A stretch of DNA of 64,000 bases. Origin: Emticicia sp031378345. Lineage in GTDB: Bacteria > Bacteroidota > Bacteroidia > Cytophagales > Spirosomataceae. The notes below the pieces were generated by a model, which did not search any database, was not told where the DNA came from, and was given only the letters and a program-made list of their open reading frames with translations. Position 1 is the first letter of the stretch. Each line of letters opens with the position of its first letter. Below are positions 33,274 to 40,871 of this stretch, piece after piece. Position numbers and translations under genes: made by a program. The stretch is from the NCBI GenBank assembly GCA_031378345.1, contig JANNDY010000010.1, forward strand, positions 221,821-285,820, written 5' to 3'.

Positions 33274-34170
33274 CTAATCAATAAACCTCTTCAAAATCGG
33301 GCCATAGCTATCTACTCTTCTATCTCTCAAAAAGGGCCAAGTGGTTCGGTATTTTTCGGTTAAATCTAAGTCAATTTCCTGCACTTGCGTTTCTTCTTGG
33401 TCATGCGAAGCCAAATAAAGCAAACTTCCGAAAGGATTTGCCACGAAACTTCCACCCCAAAATTGCTGGTCAGCTTCACGCCCTACTCGATTGACCGAAA
33501 CTACATGAAGTCCATTTGCTACAGCATGACTTCTTTGAATTGTCTGCCACGCATTATATTGCTCCACGTTTGCCGAAGCATCTTTTTCGTTGGTGTCCCA
33601 ACCAATTGCAGTTGGATAAAACAAAATTTCTGCACCCATCAAAGCAGTTATACGTGCAGCTTCAGGATACCATTGGTCCCAACAAATCAACACGCCCAAT
33701 TTTCCGTATTTTGTTTCAAATATTTTATAACCTAAATCAACTGGCGAAGCATCGCCAGACGAAGCGTCGCCCGGAGTAAAGTAGAATTTTTCGTAATAAC
33801 CTGGGTCGTCAGGAATGTGCATTTTGCGGTATTTTCCGAGATATTTTCCGTCGGCATCAATTACAGCTGTTGTATTATGGTAAAGTCCAGCGGCACGTTT
33901 TTCAAACAAAGAAGCGATTATGACAACATTATTTTCTTTGGCAACTGCTGAAAGTAAATCGGTCGTTGGGCCGGGAATGGCTTCTGCTAATTTGAAATTT
34001 TCGTGGTCTTCTACATCACAGAAATAAAGCGACGTAAAAAGTTCTTGTAAACAAACTATATTAGCTCCTTGTTGAGCTGCTTTTTTGATTCTTTCTATTG
34101 CTTTTTGGGTATTTTCGGCAACATCCGCCGAGCATGACATTTGGACTAATCCAATATTTACTTTCCGCAT
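33274..34170 (-). CDS. aguB: N-carbamoylputrescine amidase (nitrilase superfamily)
   Basis: A 298-residue enzyme that hydrolyses N-carbamoylputrescine to putrescine. The nitrilase triad is visible: Glu43 in CLQELF, Lys116 in YRKMHIPDDPGYYEKFYF, and Cys163 in LICWDQWYPEAAR. Overall similarity to plant and bacterial AguB is strong, including SYGPILKRF near the end. Agmatine deiminase (aguA), its usual partner, is not in the window. Residues about 136-145 (ASSGDASPVD) are an insertion relative to the family. They are encoded by a GC-rich palindrome (33741-33770), a probable in-frame repeat insertion in a surface loop before the catalytic Cys. Confidence 0.92.
   Translation of the reverse strand: MRKVNIGLVQMSCSADVAENTQKAIERIKKAAQQGANIVCLQELFTSLYFCDVEDHENFKLAEAIPGPTTDLLSAVAKENNVVIIASLFEKRAAGLYHNTTAVIDADGKYLGKYRKMHIPDDPGYYEKFYFTPGDASSGDASPVDLGYKIFETKYGKLGVLICWDQWYPEAARITALMGAEILFYPTAIGWDTNEKDASANVEQYNAWQTIQRSHAVANGLHVVSVNRVGREADQQFWGGSFVANPFGSLLYLASHDQEETQVQEIDLDLTEKYRTTWPFLRDRRVDSYGPILKRFID
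33741..33770. repeat. GC-rich palindromic insert inside aguB
   Basis: CTGGCGA-AGCA-TCGCCAG (33741-33758) is followed by the overlapping palindrome-like GACGAAGCGTC (33758-33768). It is GC-rich in AT-rich DNA and adds about ten codons in frame. Confidence 0.7.
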
Positions 34171-34187
34171 AATTCTCTATTTTTTTG

Positions 34188-34195
34188 CAAAGATA
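34188..34195 (-). promoter_or_regulatory. -7 box TATCTTTG for aguB
   Basis: A strong TAnnTTTG match on the minus strand 18 bp before the aguB ATG, giving a leader of about 10 nt. Confidence 0.6.
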
Positions 34196-34203
34196 CTGCC
34201 TTT

Positions 34204-34231
34204 AATGTAGAATGTAGAATGTAGAATGTAG
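34204..34231. repeat. Four perfect AATGTAG heptamers
   Basis: Four identical 7-nt units in the 256-bp gap between the divergent aguB and DEAD-box genes, just upstream of the aguB -7 box. It is the most regular array in the window. Confidence 0.9.
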
Positions 34232-34283
34232 AATTATTGGTTTTCTTGTAAAAAGCTGTTTAGGCTTAGGTGTAAAAAATCGC

Positions 34284-34291
34284 TACCTTTG
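34284..34291 (+). promoter_or_regulatory. -7 box TACCTTTG for the DEAD-box helicase
   Basis: An excellent match to TAnnTTTG followed by GCA, on the + strand, with GTTTAG about 22 bp upstream as a weak -33 element. The leader would be about 130 nt, long enough for the cold-shock-type control seen for some helicases. Confidence 0.55.
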
Positions 34292-34390
34292 CAGATTATT
34301 ATTTTAGAATTTTACAAAAAAACAAAATATACGTAAAAGAAATTTGAATTAGTTATACTTGAATGGTTAAAATTAGTTTTCAAACATTCT

Positions 34391-34418
34391 CGTAATTCGT
34401 AATTCTGAATTCGAAATT
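34391..34418. repeat. Heptamer array in the helicase leader
   Basis: CGTAATT, CGTAATT, CTGAATT, CGAAATT in register, ending 8 bp before the ATG of the DEAD-box gene. Confidence 0.65.
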
Positions 34419-34426
34419 ATTTCACT

Positions 34427-35794
34427 ATGACATTTAAAGAATTAAATTTAATAGAGCCTATTCAAAAAGCTCTTATAACCGAAGGCTACGTTAAACCAAC
34501 ACCTATTCAACAACAAGCAATTCCAATCATTTTAGCGGGTCAAGATTTATTGGGTTGTGCTCAAACTGGCACAGGAAAAACCGCAGCTTTTGCTATTCCG
34601 ATTATACAAAAATTACATCAAAATACTGAATTTCGTAAGGGTAGAAGAAAAATAAAGGCATTGATTGTTACGCCAACTCGTGAATTAGCCATTCAAATTG
34701 GTGAAAGTTTTGAGGCTTACGGAGCAAATACTGACTTAAAATATACTGTTATTTTTGGTGGCGTAAAGCAAGGAAAACAAACAGACGAACTGCACAACGG
34801 CGTTGATATTTTGGTAGCAACTCCTGGGCGTTTGCTTGATTTGATTACCCAAGGCTTTATTAGTTTGTCAGCAATCGAAGTATTCGTTTTGGACGAAGCC
34901 GATCGTATGCTCGACATGGGTTTTGTACATGACGTAAAGCGTTTGATAACCTTGTTGCCTGTCAGACGACAATCTTTGTTTTTCTCGGCAACAATGCCTC
35001 CCGAAATTGTAAAGTTAGCATCCACAATTTTAGATAATCCTGCTTCAGTGAGTGTTACGCCAGTTTCTTCGACGGCAGATACCATTAATCAGTTTTTGTA
35101 TTATGTTGATAAAAAAGACAAAAATGCTCTTTTATTACAAATTTTACAAGAAAAAAACATGGAAACGGCTTTGGTTTTCACAAGAACCAAGCATGGTGCA
35201 GATAAGGTTGTAAAAATGCTTTTGAGCCACCATATAAAAGCTGAGGCGATTCACGGAAACAAAGCACAAAATGCTCGCCAAAGAGCTTTGAGTAATTTTA
35301 AAAGCAAAGAAACCCGTGTTTTAGTGGCGACTGATATTGCTGCAAGAGGAATTGATGTTGATGAGTTGGCACACGTAGTAAATTTTGAAATTCCGAATAT
35401 TCCAGAAACCTATGTGCATCGCATCGGTCGAACTGGGCGTGCGGGTGCAAATGGCACGGCGTACTCTTTTTGTGAAGATGAAGAATTGAGTTACTTGAAA
35501 GATATTCAAAGATTGATTGGCAAGAAAATTCCTTTGGTGGAAGACCATCCTTATGCTATCAAGCCAGATTATTCTGTTCCTCCACCACAAGAACAAAAGA
35601 AACAAGGTAGAGGAAATGGCGGTGGTGGCCGACCAGCAAATAATACTCAAAGACCAAGTTCAAATTCACGACCAAATACAAGTTCGAACGCAAATCCGAG
35701 AGCAAATAATATTCCAAGACCAAATAGTGGTGGCACTTCAAGCGAAAGTTCGGCAAAACCCAAGAAAAAATGGTACGGGAATAATGGTAGATAA
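34427..35794 (+). CDS. DEAD-box RNA helicase (RhlE-like)
   Basis: A 455-residue helicase. The Q motif region PTPIQQQAIP is at residues 25-34, Walker A AQTGTGKT at 45-52, PTRELA at 83-88, DEAD at 156-159, SAT at 187-189 and HRIGRTGR at 331-338. Two RecA domains end near residue 375. They are followed by an Asn/Ser/Arg/Pro-rich low-complexity tail ending in KPKKKWYGNN, which is likely to bind RNA. This arrangement fits RhlE-type proteins involved in ribosome assembly or RNA decay. A long leader carries a heptamer array. The stop codon overlaps the -7 box of the next gene. Confidence 0.95.
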   Translation: MTFKELNLIEPIQKALITEGYVKPTPIQQQAIPIILAGQDLLGCAQTGTGKTAAFAIPIIQKLHQNTEFRKGRRKIKALIVTPTRELAIQIGESFEAYGANTDLKYTVIFGGVKQGKQTDELHNGVDILVATPGRLLDLITQGFISLSAIEVFVLDEADRMLDMGFVHDVKRLITLLPVRRQSLFFSATMPPEIVKLASTILDNPASVSVTPVSSTADTINQFLYYVDKKDKNALLLQILQEKNMETALVFTRTKHGADKVVKMLLSHHIKAEAIHGNKAQNARQRALSNFKSKETRVLVATDIAARGIDVDELAHVVNFEIPNIPETYVHRIGRTGRAGANGTAYSFCEDEELSYLKDIQRLIGKKIPLVEDHPYAIKPDYSVPPPQEQKKQGRGNGGGGRPANNTQRPSSNSRPNTSSNANPRANNIPRPNSGGTSSESSAKPKKKWYGNNGR

Positions 35795-35799
35795 TTTTG
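35792..35799 (+). promoter_or_regulatory. -7 box TAATTTTG
   Basis: TAnnTTTG match overlapping the helicase stop codon, 42 bp before the lipoprotein ATG at 35842. It argues against the TTG at 35797 as a start. Confidence 0.45.
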
Positions 35800-35841
35800 A
35801 AATTTGTACTTTTACAAGTCAGAACTAAACTGCTAAAACCG

Positions 35842-36531
35842 ATGAAAAAAATATTTTTATTTCTTTCGTTATCAGTAATCTTGTTTTCTTGCCAAAATGA
35901 ACAAAAAAAGGAAGAAATTAAAGACGATTTGAGTAATACGATTTGGGTAAATGCCAAATATTATGAAACCCTCGAACGAACAAAATCACCTTTGCAAGCA
36001 AAAGTTTTTGCCGATACGGTGATGGTCAATTTCAATGCCCATGCAGATACTGCCAATATCGTTTGGAATTTTCATGAAGGTTCGGAATATATGGTAAAAC
36101 GTGGTGAGAAAATTCAGCTTTTCAATGCTTACGAAGAAAAGAAAATACCAGAATTTGAAGGAATGTTGGTAAATGGATTACTGAAATTAGGCAAAAGCAC
36201 CTTCAAAAAAGTAGATACAACGGGTTTTATAGAAAAGAAATTTTGGATTGGTAAATATGTTGTTGATAGCACAAATACAAACATTGAATTGAAATTCGAT
36301 GGAAAAATTGCTGGTATAGATTCATTAGCTACTTACTACATTTGGAGCGATTACATCACTACTCAAACCGACATAGATTTGATTGATTTCTATGCAAAAA
36401 GCAACAAATCAGTAACTTATGGCTATAAATTTATAGGAAAAGAGATTGTTTTCTATGAATTTATTTGGGGAGATAAAGACCAAGTTTTCGGTAAATCGGG
36501 GAAGGAATTGTTTCGGTGGAGGAGAAAATAA
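35842..36531 (+). CDS. Lipoprotein of unknown function
   Basis: A 229-residue lipoprotein beginning MKKIFLFLSLSVILFSC with lipid Cys17, then a charged linker (QNEQKKEEIKDD). The rest is probably a beta-barrel or lipocalin-like fold of alternating strands (TIWVNAKYYETLER, VMVNFNAHADTANIVWNFHEG, VTYGYKFIGKEIVFYEFIWGD). I recognise no family. The ATG at 35842 is chosen, because the TTG 15 codons upstream would destroy the signal peptide and lies in a promoter box. It is followed by a heptamer array and a strong terminator. Confidence 0.75.
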   Translation: MKKIFLFLSLSVILFSCQNEQKKEEIKDDLSNTIWVNAKYYETLERTKSPLQAKVFADTVMVNFNAHADTANIVWNFHEGSEYMVKRGEKIQLFNAYEEKKIPEFEGMLVNGLLKLGKSTFKKVDTTGFIEKKFWIGKYVVDSTNTNIELKFDGKIAGIDSLATYYIWSDYITTQTDIDLIDFYAKSNKSVTYGYKFIGKEIVFYEFIWGDKDQVFGKSGKELFRWRRK

Positions 36532-36536
36532 TAGTG

Positions 36537-36564
36537 TAGAATGTAGAGTTTAGAATGTAATTGA
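36537..36564. repeat. Heptamer array after the lipoprotein gene
   Basis: TAGAATG, TAGAGTT, TAGAATG, TAATTGA in register, starting 5 bp after the stop. Confidence 0.6.
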
Positions 36565-36578
36565 CAAATAAATTACTC

Positions 36579-36614
36579 AAAACCTCCAAATGTTTTAAAG
36601 CATTTGGAGGTTTT
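36579..36614. terminator. Bidirectional rho-independent terminator
   Basis: A 14-bp perfect stem, AAAACCTCCAAATG / CATTTGGAGGTTTT, with an 8-nt loop between convergent genes. Confidence 0.9.
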
Positions 36615-36620
36615 AATCCT

Positions 36621-37811
36621 TCAAAAAGAACTCAATTTCTTCCTCAATCGCCACCAAACATAAAAGGCTCTTACCGCCAAAGCAAGCACCACAGGAATAA
36701 GCGAATAATTGATTTCTTGAGGGAAGAATTTCCAACAAATCAAGAATAAAACGAGGATAATTCCATAAGCGAGAAAATGTTTTGATAGCCACGAACGTGA
36801 GCCTTCTTTCTTTAATAACCAGGCAATTGGAAATAACAATGGGTAAGTCCAGATGATATTGAGGTTATTTTCAGTTACGCCGTGGTCTGTAAAAAACCAA
36901 AGTAGGAAAATAAACCAACCAAAAATCCCTGCAATGGTGAAGAAGATTTTATCAAAAACAAAGCTATTTTTTGTCTTTTTAAACTGATAAAAAGTAAAAC
37001 TTACAATTAAAAAGAAGAAAGTCCAAAATAACATATTGGGCGTAATTAGCTCTTTTTCTTTCACTATTACAGGCAACATCCCTCTGTTTAGCTCTAATTT
37101 TTCTAAAACTAAAGGTTGCCAAGTACTGTCTTTTTGAATTTTAGCATTATCAAAAGCATCGCTCAAATTATTGGGTAAAAACATTGCTCCATTTGCACCT
37201 GTGATTCGGTCGGATTGCTCACCTATTGCTAAATCCATGCCGAAATCTGCCCATAATTTCTCGTTTTTTCTGGCATAAACATCTATCCATTGGCGGTAGG
37301 TACTATCGGCATGAAGCGTTTTTGAAAACGTTACGCTGTCTTTACATACTTTTTTCAGCACATCACGTAAGCGAGTTGAACAATTATCATAGAAGAATTT
37401 ATAGGCGTATTCTCTGTTTTCGGGCAAATAATTGGTTTGAAGAAAATCATAAACGCCTTGCTTTTGAGCTTGCGAAAGGTTCAAAACTTGCTCAACAACA
37501 TATCTTTGTTCTTGTGTCCAACCAGAAATTTCATTTTCAAAATACTGCCCACCAATTTGATAAGGCAAAGTTCCTCTTAGAAATTTAACATAAAAACCCT
37601 CTGTACGAAAATCGAAAGTGCCATAATTAAAAACTACATCAAGTCTTTGTTGCGGGTCATTGATTCGGTAGGCACTATGACCAAAAGTGGAGTATAATTC
37701 TGCCCCAGGAGAAATCGTCAATAAGCTAATTTTAGCATTAGGCGATAGTGTTTGGGCAACGATTTGAAAAGTAAGTATTACAAAAAATGCAACAAAGAAG
37801 GCTTTTTTCAT
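36621..37811 (-). CDS. DUF4105 protein (Lnb N-terminal periplasmic domain) with membrane C-terminus
   Basis: A 396-residue protein with a signal peptide (cleavage near IVAQ). A DUF4105 domain follows (about 25-250): ISLLTISPGAELYSTFGHSA, DVVFNYGTFDF and REYAYKFFYDNCSTRLRD, containing the conserved Asn-Cys-Ser/Thr-Thr region. The last 140 residues hold about five transmembrane segments (FWTFFFLIVSFTFYQF to VVLALAVRAFYVWW). The related Lnb proteins in other phyla acylate lipoproteins, so a role in lipoprotein or cell-wall modification is possible but unproven. The ATG at 37811 is supported by a -7 box at 37830; a TTG at 37868 lies in a palindrome. Confidence 0.87.
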   Translation of the reverse strand: MKKAFFVAFFVILTFQIVAQTLSPNAKISLLTISPGAELYSTFGHSAYRINDPQQRLDVVFNYGTFDFRTEGFYVKFLRGTLPYQIGGQYFENEISGWTQEQRYVVEQVLNLSQAQKQGVYDFLQTNYLPENREYAYKFFYDNCSTRLRDVLKKVCKDSVTFSKTLHADSTYRQWIDVYARKNEKLWADFGMDLAIGEQSDRITGANGAMFLPNNLSDAFDNAKIQKDSTWQPLVLEKLELNRGMLPVIVKEKELITPNMLFWTFFFLIVSFTFYQFKKTKNSFVFDKIFFTIAGIFGWFIFLLWFFTDHGVTENNLNIIWTYPLLFPIAWLLKKEGSRSWLSKHFLAYGIILVLFLICWKFFPQEINYSLIPVVLALAVRAFYVWWRLRKKLSSF

Positions 37812-37829
37812 GCAGAATAAGGTTTTCTG

Positions 37830-37837
37830 CAAATGTA
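37830..37837 (-). promoter_or_regulatory. -7 box TACATTTG
   Basis: TAnnTTTG match on the minus strand 19 bp before the DUF4105 ATG; short leader. Confidence 0.5.
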
Positions 37838-37840
37838 GTA

Positions 37841-37873
37841 AATCCTTACAGGTTTTGAAAACCTGCAAGGATT
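37841..37873. repeat. 33-nt palindrome, 16-bp stem with one mismatch
   Basis: AATCCTTACAGGTTTT pairs with AAAACCTGCAAGGATT around a single G. It lies between the LiaF-like and DUF4105 genes, just upstream of the latter's -7 box. It could act as a terminator-like barrier but has no T-run. Confidence 0.75.
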
Positions 37874-37894
37874 ATTTAAGTAATATTAAGAATC

Positions 37895-38905
37895 TCAATA
37901 ACGATTTACTTTCAAAGAAGAAAGTCCACTTTCAACATTCAAATTTATTTTTTTAGCTGCTTTGTCGTAGCCTTTTGTTTGCCAAACACCATCTCTTATT
38001 TTCTCGAAATCATCGAAATCTTTGGCATTCAATGCTCCGTCCATTCTGATTTCGCAACCAACACTTTCTGGAACGTGAATTTTAACTTCTGCGACACCTG
38101 ATTTTACATCAACGGCTACATTTTCTTGTTTATCACCAAATTTAATGTCAATTGAAGCGGCACCAGTCTCAAGATTTAGTTTCTTTACTTTATAATTACT
38201 TAAATCAAAATCAACTTCGCCAGCACCTATGCCCATGTCGATTGTCCAGATTGGAGCAGTCGAAAGTTTCAGCATAATATCATTGCCTTTGTTGTCATCA
38301 CCAAAGTGAAAATTATTACCTTTCTTATCTTTCATGGTAAAATCTATCACTTTTCCGCCAATAATTTTTTCTTCTTCCAACGTATAACCGCCTTTAAATT
38401 GCAATAAAGTTGTTGCCTCAAAAAGTCGGTTATTCGATTCTTCCAAATCAAATTCGGCAACCCCTCCTTTCAAATTCAAAGTTGCTTCCTTCACTTCTGG
38501 GGTCATTTCAACGGCAAAATATTGCTTGTTTCTATCGCCCGAAATCGTGTCATTTTTTGAAGATGAATCATTGTCGTTGTTGTCATCATTGTCATCAAAA
38601 TCATCAATGTCAAAATTTATTCCATCGCTTACTTCATCTTTGAAATCACGCACGCCATCATCAACACAAGTATAAAGTCCCAAAGGAATTGCAAAGGCAA
38701 TCAATAAAGCCGAGGTTGCGTTATAGACACTTTTTTTGTGATTGAGAAATGCCGCCACACCTGCCACAATGAGCATAAGAGGCCAAAAACGAGCGATTTG
38801 TCTAAATGATAAATCTAAATCAAACCAATCTAAGTTTGTTCCAAGAAATAAGAAGCCTACTACTATGAGTATGACTCCTCCCAAAATATTACCTTTATTG
38901 TTCAT
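37895..38905 (-). CDS. LiaF/toastrack-type membrane protein
   Basis: A 336-residue protein. Residues about 1-80 contain three hydrophobic segments of the LiaI/LiaF transmembrane type (GNILGGVILIVVGFLFLG, FWPLMLIVAGVAAFL, TSALLIAFAIPLGLYT). A very acidic Asp/Asn linker (about 90-120) follows. The remainder is a beta-helical 'toastrack'-like domain (IDMGIGAGEVDFDLSNYKVK, LETGAASIDIKFGD, VESGLSSLKV), as in the adhesin/LiaF C-terminal family. Related proteins sense envelope stress. It lies downstream of two PspC genes on the same strand, but a terminator at 39030 separates them. Confidence 0.83.
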   Translation of the reverse strand: MNNKGNILGGVILIVVGFLFLGTNLDWFDLDLSFRQIARFWPLMLIVAGVAAFLNHKKSVYNATSALLIAFAIPLGLYTCVDDGVRDFKDEVSDGINFDIDDFDDNDDNNDNDSSSKNDTISGDRNKQYFAVEMTPEVKEATLNLKGGVAEFDLEESNNRLFEATTLLQFKGGYTLEEEKIIGGKVIDFTMKDKKGNNFHFGDDNKGNDIMLKLSTAPIWTIDMGIGAGEVDFDLSNYKVKKLNLETGAASIDIKFGDKQENVAVDVKSGVAEVKIHVPESVGCEIRMDGALNAKDFDDFEKIRDGVWQTKGYDKAAKKINLNVESGLSSLKVNRY

Positions 38906-39029
38906 TTTTTTTAATTAAATAATATGCGAGTTACTAATGAGTTGATGAATCCTAAACGAACTTTAAAATTCATAAAACTCTCATTATCAAAAATTTATTA
39001 ATACATAAATTACTTTTTTTCATAAAAAA

Positions 39030-39075
39030 TCCCACCCAAAAAACTTTTGAGGCTATTTTGAGTGGGAAGATTTTC
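39030..39075 (-). terminator. Rho-independent terminator after the PspC gene pair
   Basis: A 12-bp stem with one mismatch (TCCCACCCAAAA / TTTTGAGTGGGA). On the minus strand it is followed by a T-rich stretch, just after the second PspC gene. Confidence 0.75.
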
Positions 39076-39570
39076 TTATAAATTTGAAGAACTATCGTTA
39101 TTAGTGAAGTTCGTAAAATTATCGTCTTTGCGGTCTCTAACGATTAGCCAAACACCTAATCCAACCAAAATCAAAGGCCACATTTGTCCAATATAATGCC
39201 ATAAATTAATATGGAAGAAAGTTTTGAACGAAAAGATAATACCAAGAATGATGAGGACTGCTCCTCCCACTAAATTGTTGTTTTGACTTTGTTTGCTCAT
39301 GTTTGTAGAGTTTAAGTTTTGATTTGAATTAATTTCGTTTGCATTAAAATCTTGGTAAGTACCACCATTTGCCATTCCAAAATTATATTTTTCAGGCAAA
39401 ACTAACCATAAAATAAAATAAGTGATAATTGATGGAAACGGAGTAAAAAACAATAGTACGAAAAGTACACGAATAAGCGTAACATCAATGTTAAAATAAT
39501 CGGCTAAACCTTGCGAAACTCCTCCGAGCATCGACTGGTTATTTTTTATTCTATATAATTTCTTTTCCAT
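39076..39570 (-). CDS. PspC domain protein with LiaI/LiaF-like C-terminal segment
   Basis: A 164-residue protein. The N-terminal PspC domain starts MEKKLYRIKNNQSMLGGVSQG, continues LADYFNIDVTLIRVLFVLLFF and ends with the second membrane segment PSIITYFILWLVLPEKYNFG. After a Gln/Asn-rich linker (about 80-105) come two more hydrophobic segments (LVGGAVLIILGIIFSFK, MWPLILVGLGVWLIV) like those opening the LiaF protein downstream. A GTG further upstream is not needed; the ATG at 39570 fits the family. PspC proteins sense membrane stress. It is a paralogue of the gene 99 bp upstream. Confidence 0.88.
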   Translation of the reverse strand: MEKKLYRIKNNQSMLGGVSQGLADYFNIDVTLIRVLFVLLFFTPFPSIITYFILWLVLPEKYNFGMANGGTYQDFNANEINSNQNLNSTNMSKQSQNNNLVGGAVLIILGIIFSFKTFFHINLWHYIGQMWPLILVGLGVWLIVRDRKDDNFTNFTNNDSSSNL

Positions 39571-39669
39571 AATTGAAAAATAGGTATTAGAAATTGGTTG
39601 ATTGGTTACTGGTAACAACACTTTCTAAAATGCTAATTAAGAACAAGTAACCAATACCCAATTTTCCAA

Positions 39670-39894
39670 TTAATTAGTTTGTGAATAATTGATTGTTGTG
39701 ATTTGTGCAGATTCTTTTGTTGGCAAAAGAATCCAGAGAACGATGTAAGGAATAATGGCTGGGATGGGAGCAAAAAATGCAACTACCATTAATACTCTCA
39801 CGAGTGTTACATCTATGTCGAAATATTCTGCAAATCCAGCGGCAACACCACCAATTATTTTGTTTGTTCTGTTTTTAAATAAGGTCTTTTTCAT
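39670..39894 (-). CDS. Small PspC domain protein
   Basis: A 74-residue protein consisting of only the PspC domain: MKKTLFKNRTNKIIGGVAAG, FAEYFDIDVTLVRVLMVVAFF and PAIIPYIVLWILLPTKES. The ATG at 39894 is chosen; a TTG at 39963 lies in a -7 box (39961-39968). It is the first gene of the PspC pair, and its product is about 50% similar by eye to the PspC part of the next protein, so the pair looks like a tandem duplication. Expected role: inner-membrane stress response. Confidence 0.88.
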   Translation of the reverse strand: MKKTLFKNRTNKIIGGVAAGFAEYFDIDVTLVRVLMVVAFFAPIPAIIPYIVLWILLPTKESAQITTINYSQTN

Positions 39895-39960
39895 TTTTTT
39901 AATATTGTTTAAATGTTTGCTTTTTCTTTTTAAATAACCACTTTCTCTGTGATTATGAAA

Positions 39961-39968
39961 CAAAGATA
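39961..39968 (-). promoter_or_regulatory. -7 box TATCTTTG for the PspC pair
   Basis: A strong TAnnTTTG match on the minus strand with TTTG about 26 bp upstream (39994-39997 complement). The leader is about 60 nt. Confidence 0.55.
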
Positions 39969-40089
39969 TAGGTGAAAGACGGTACTATGTATAGCAAACT
40001 ACATGAATGGAAAAAAATAATGTCAAAGGGATATTTTTGATGAAGGTTTTAGAAAATAAAGGTTGAATGGTAAAAATTGAGGTTGAAAT

Positions 40090-40689
40090 TTAATCAATTT
40101 CAATGATTTCGAGAATATCTCTCAATTCATCATAATCTTTTGAGCCTGGATGAATCTCATTACTTCCTTTTAAAGCAATTCCGTGAAGGTTCATTTCTTC
40201 CAAAAGTTCATTAACATTGTCAGCAGTAATGCCAAAATCTAAAACGATTGGATAATTGAAACCATATTCTTTTAAAGTATAGCGAGCAAAATCGGACAAC
40301 TCGCTCCCACCTACCAAAAAGAATTCGACAAATTGTGCATATCGTTCTAAATAATCTTCAAAGTATGCACTATCAAAATCAAGTTTCAAGATAATCGGTT
40401 TGCCTAAATCCGAAATCTGAGGCAAAAGTGATGCATCTGAAATTTGGAGTATATCTATTTCATAATATTGAATAAAACCTTTAACTTCTTCATAATCAGC
40501 ACTTTGTGTTTCGCCAACTGTTAAAACTCCTGCCACCCAAGATTTTATTTCTTTCATTTTTTCGGGAGAAATATAATCTGCTGAATGTTTGTCCATCACA
40601 AATCCAATCATTTCTACACCCATTCCTGCACAATAGCGAGCATCTGATAAATTGGTGATATTACTTACTTTTACGAATGTTTTTAACAT
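40090..40689 (-). CDS. Phosphoribosylanthranilate isomerase-like protein lacking the catalytic Cys
   Basis: A 199-residue TIM-barrel protein with the outline of TrpF: MLKTFVKVSNITNLSDARYC corresponds to the TrpF start KICGIT.. and GVEMIGFVMD to the first strand pair. The general-base Cys of TrpF (in KICG) is Ser9 here, and the phosphate-binding GGTG segment is not visible; the late region reads PIVLDFGITADNVNEL. So a normal tryptophan-pathway reaction is doubtful. No trp genes are nearby. It may be a paralogue with another sugar-phosphate substrate. Confidence 0.7.
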   Translation of the reverse strand: MLKTFVKVSNITNLSDARYCAGMGVEMIGFVMDKHSADYISPEKMKEIKSWVAGVLTVGETQSADYEEVKGFIQYYEIDILQISDASLLPQISDLGKPIILKLDFDSAYFEDYLERYAQFVEFFLVGGSELSDFARYTLKEYGFNYPIVLDFGITADNVNELLEEMNLHGIALKGSNEIHPGSKDYDELRDILEIIEID

Positions 40690-40814
40690 AATTTTGAATT
40701 TACGATTTTGATCTGGGTCGCCCTTGCGATTACTATTTACGAATTATTGTAAATCATTTCCGAAACTTTGTCTCAAAATTACCTTAGAACTATTCATAAT
40801 CAAATTCTGTTAGC

Positions 40815-40822
40815 TACTTTTG
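40815..40822 (+). promoter_or_regulatory. -7 box TACTTTTG for mnmA
   Basis: TAnnTTTG match 49 bp upstream of the mnmA ATG. A small hairpin AAGGG/CCCTT (40843-40859) lies in the leader. Confidence 0.5.
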
Positions 40823-40871
40823 TAGGAAATTAATTATAAACGAAGGGCATTGAACCCTTGCAGTAAACGAA

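Noticed and set aside
33741..33770. Frameshift or sequencing error in aguB
   Set aside because: The frame is intact on both sides and the extra bases form clean palindromes, so an insertion is the better reading.
34717..35085. A 122-codon open frame on - inside the DEAD-box gene
   Set aside because: Antisense to conserved helicase motifs; no coding evidence.
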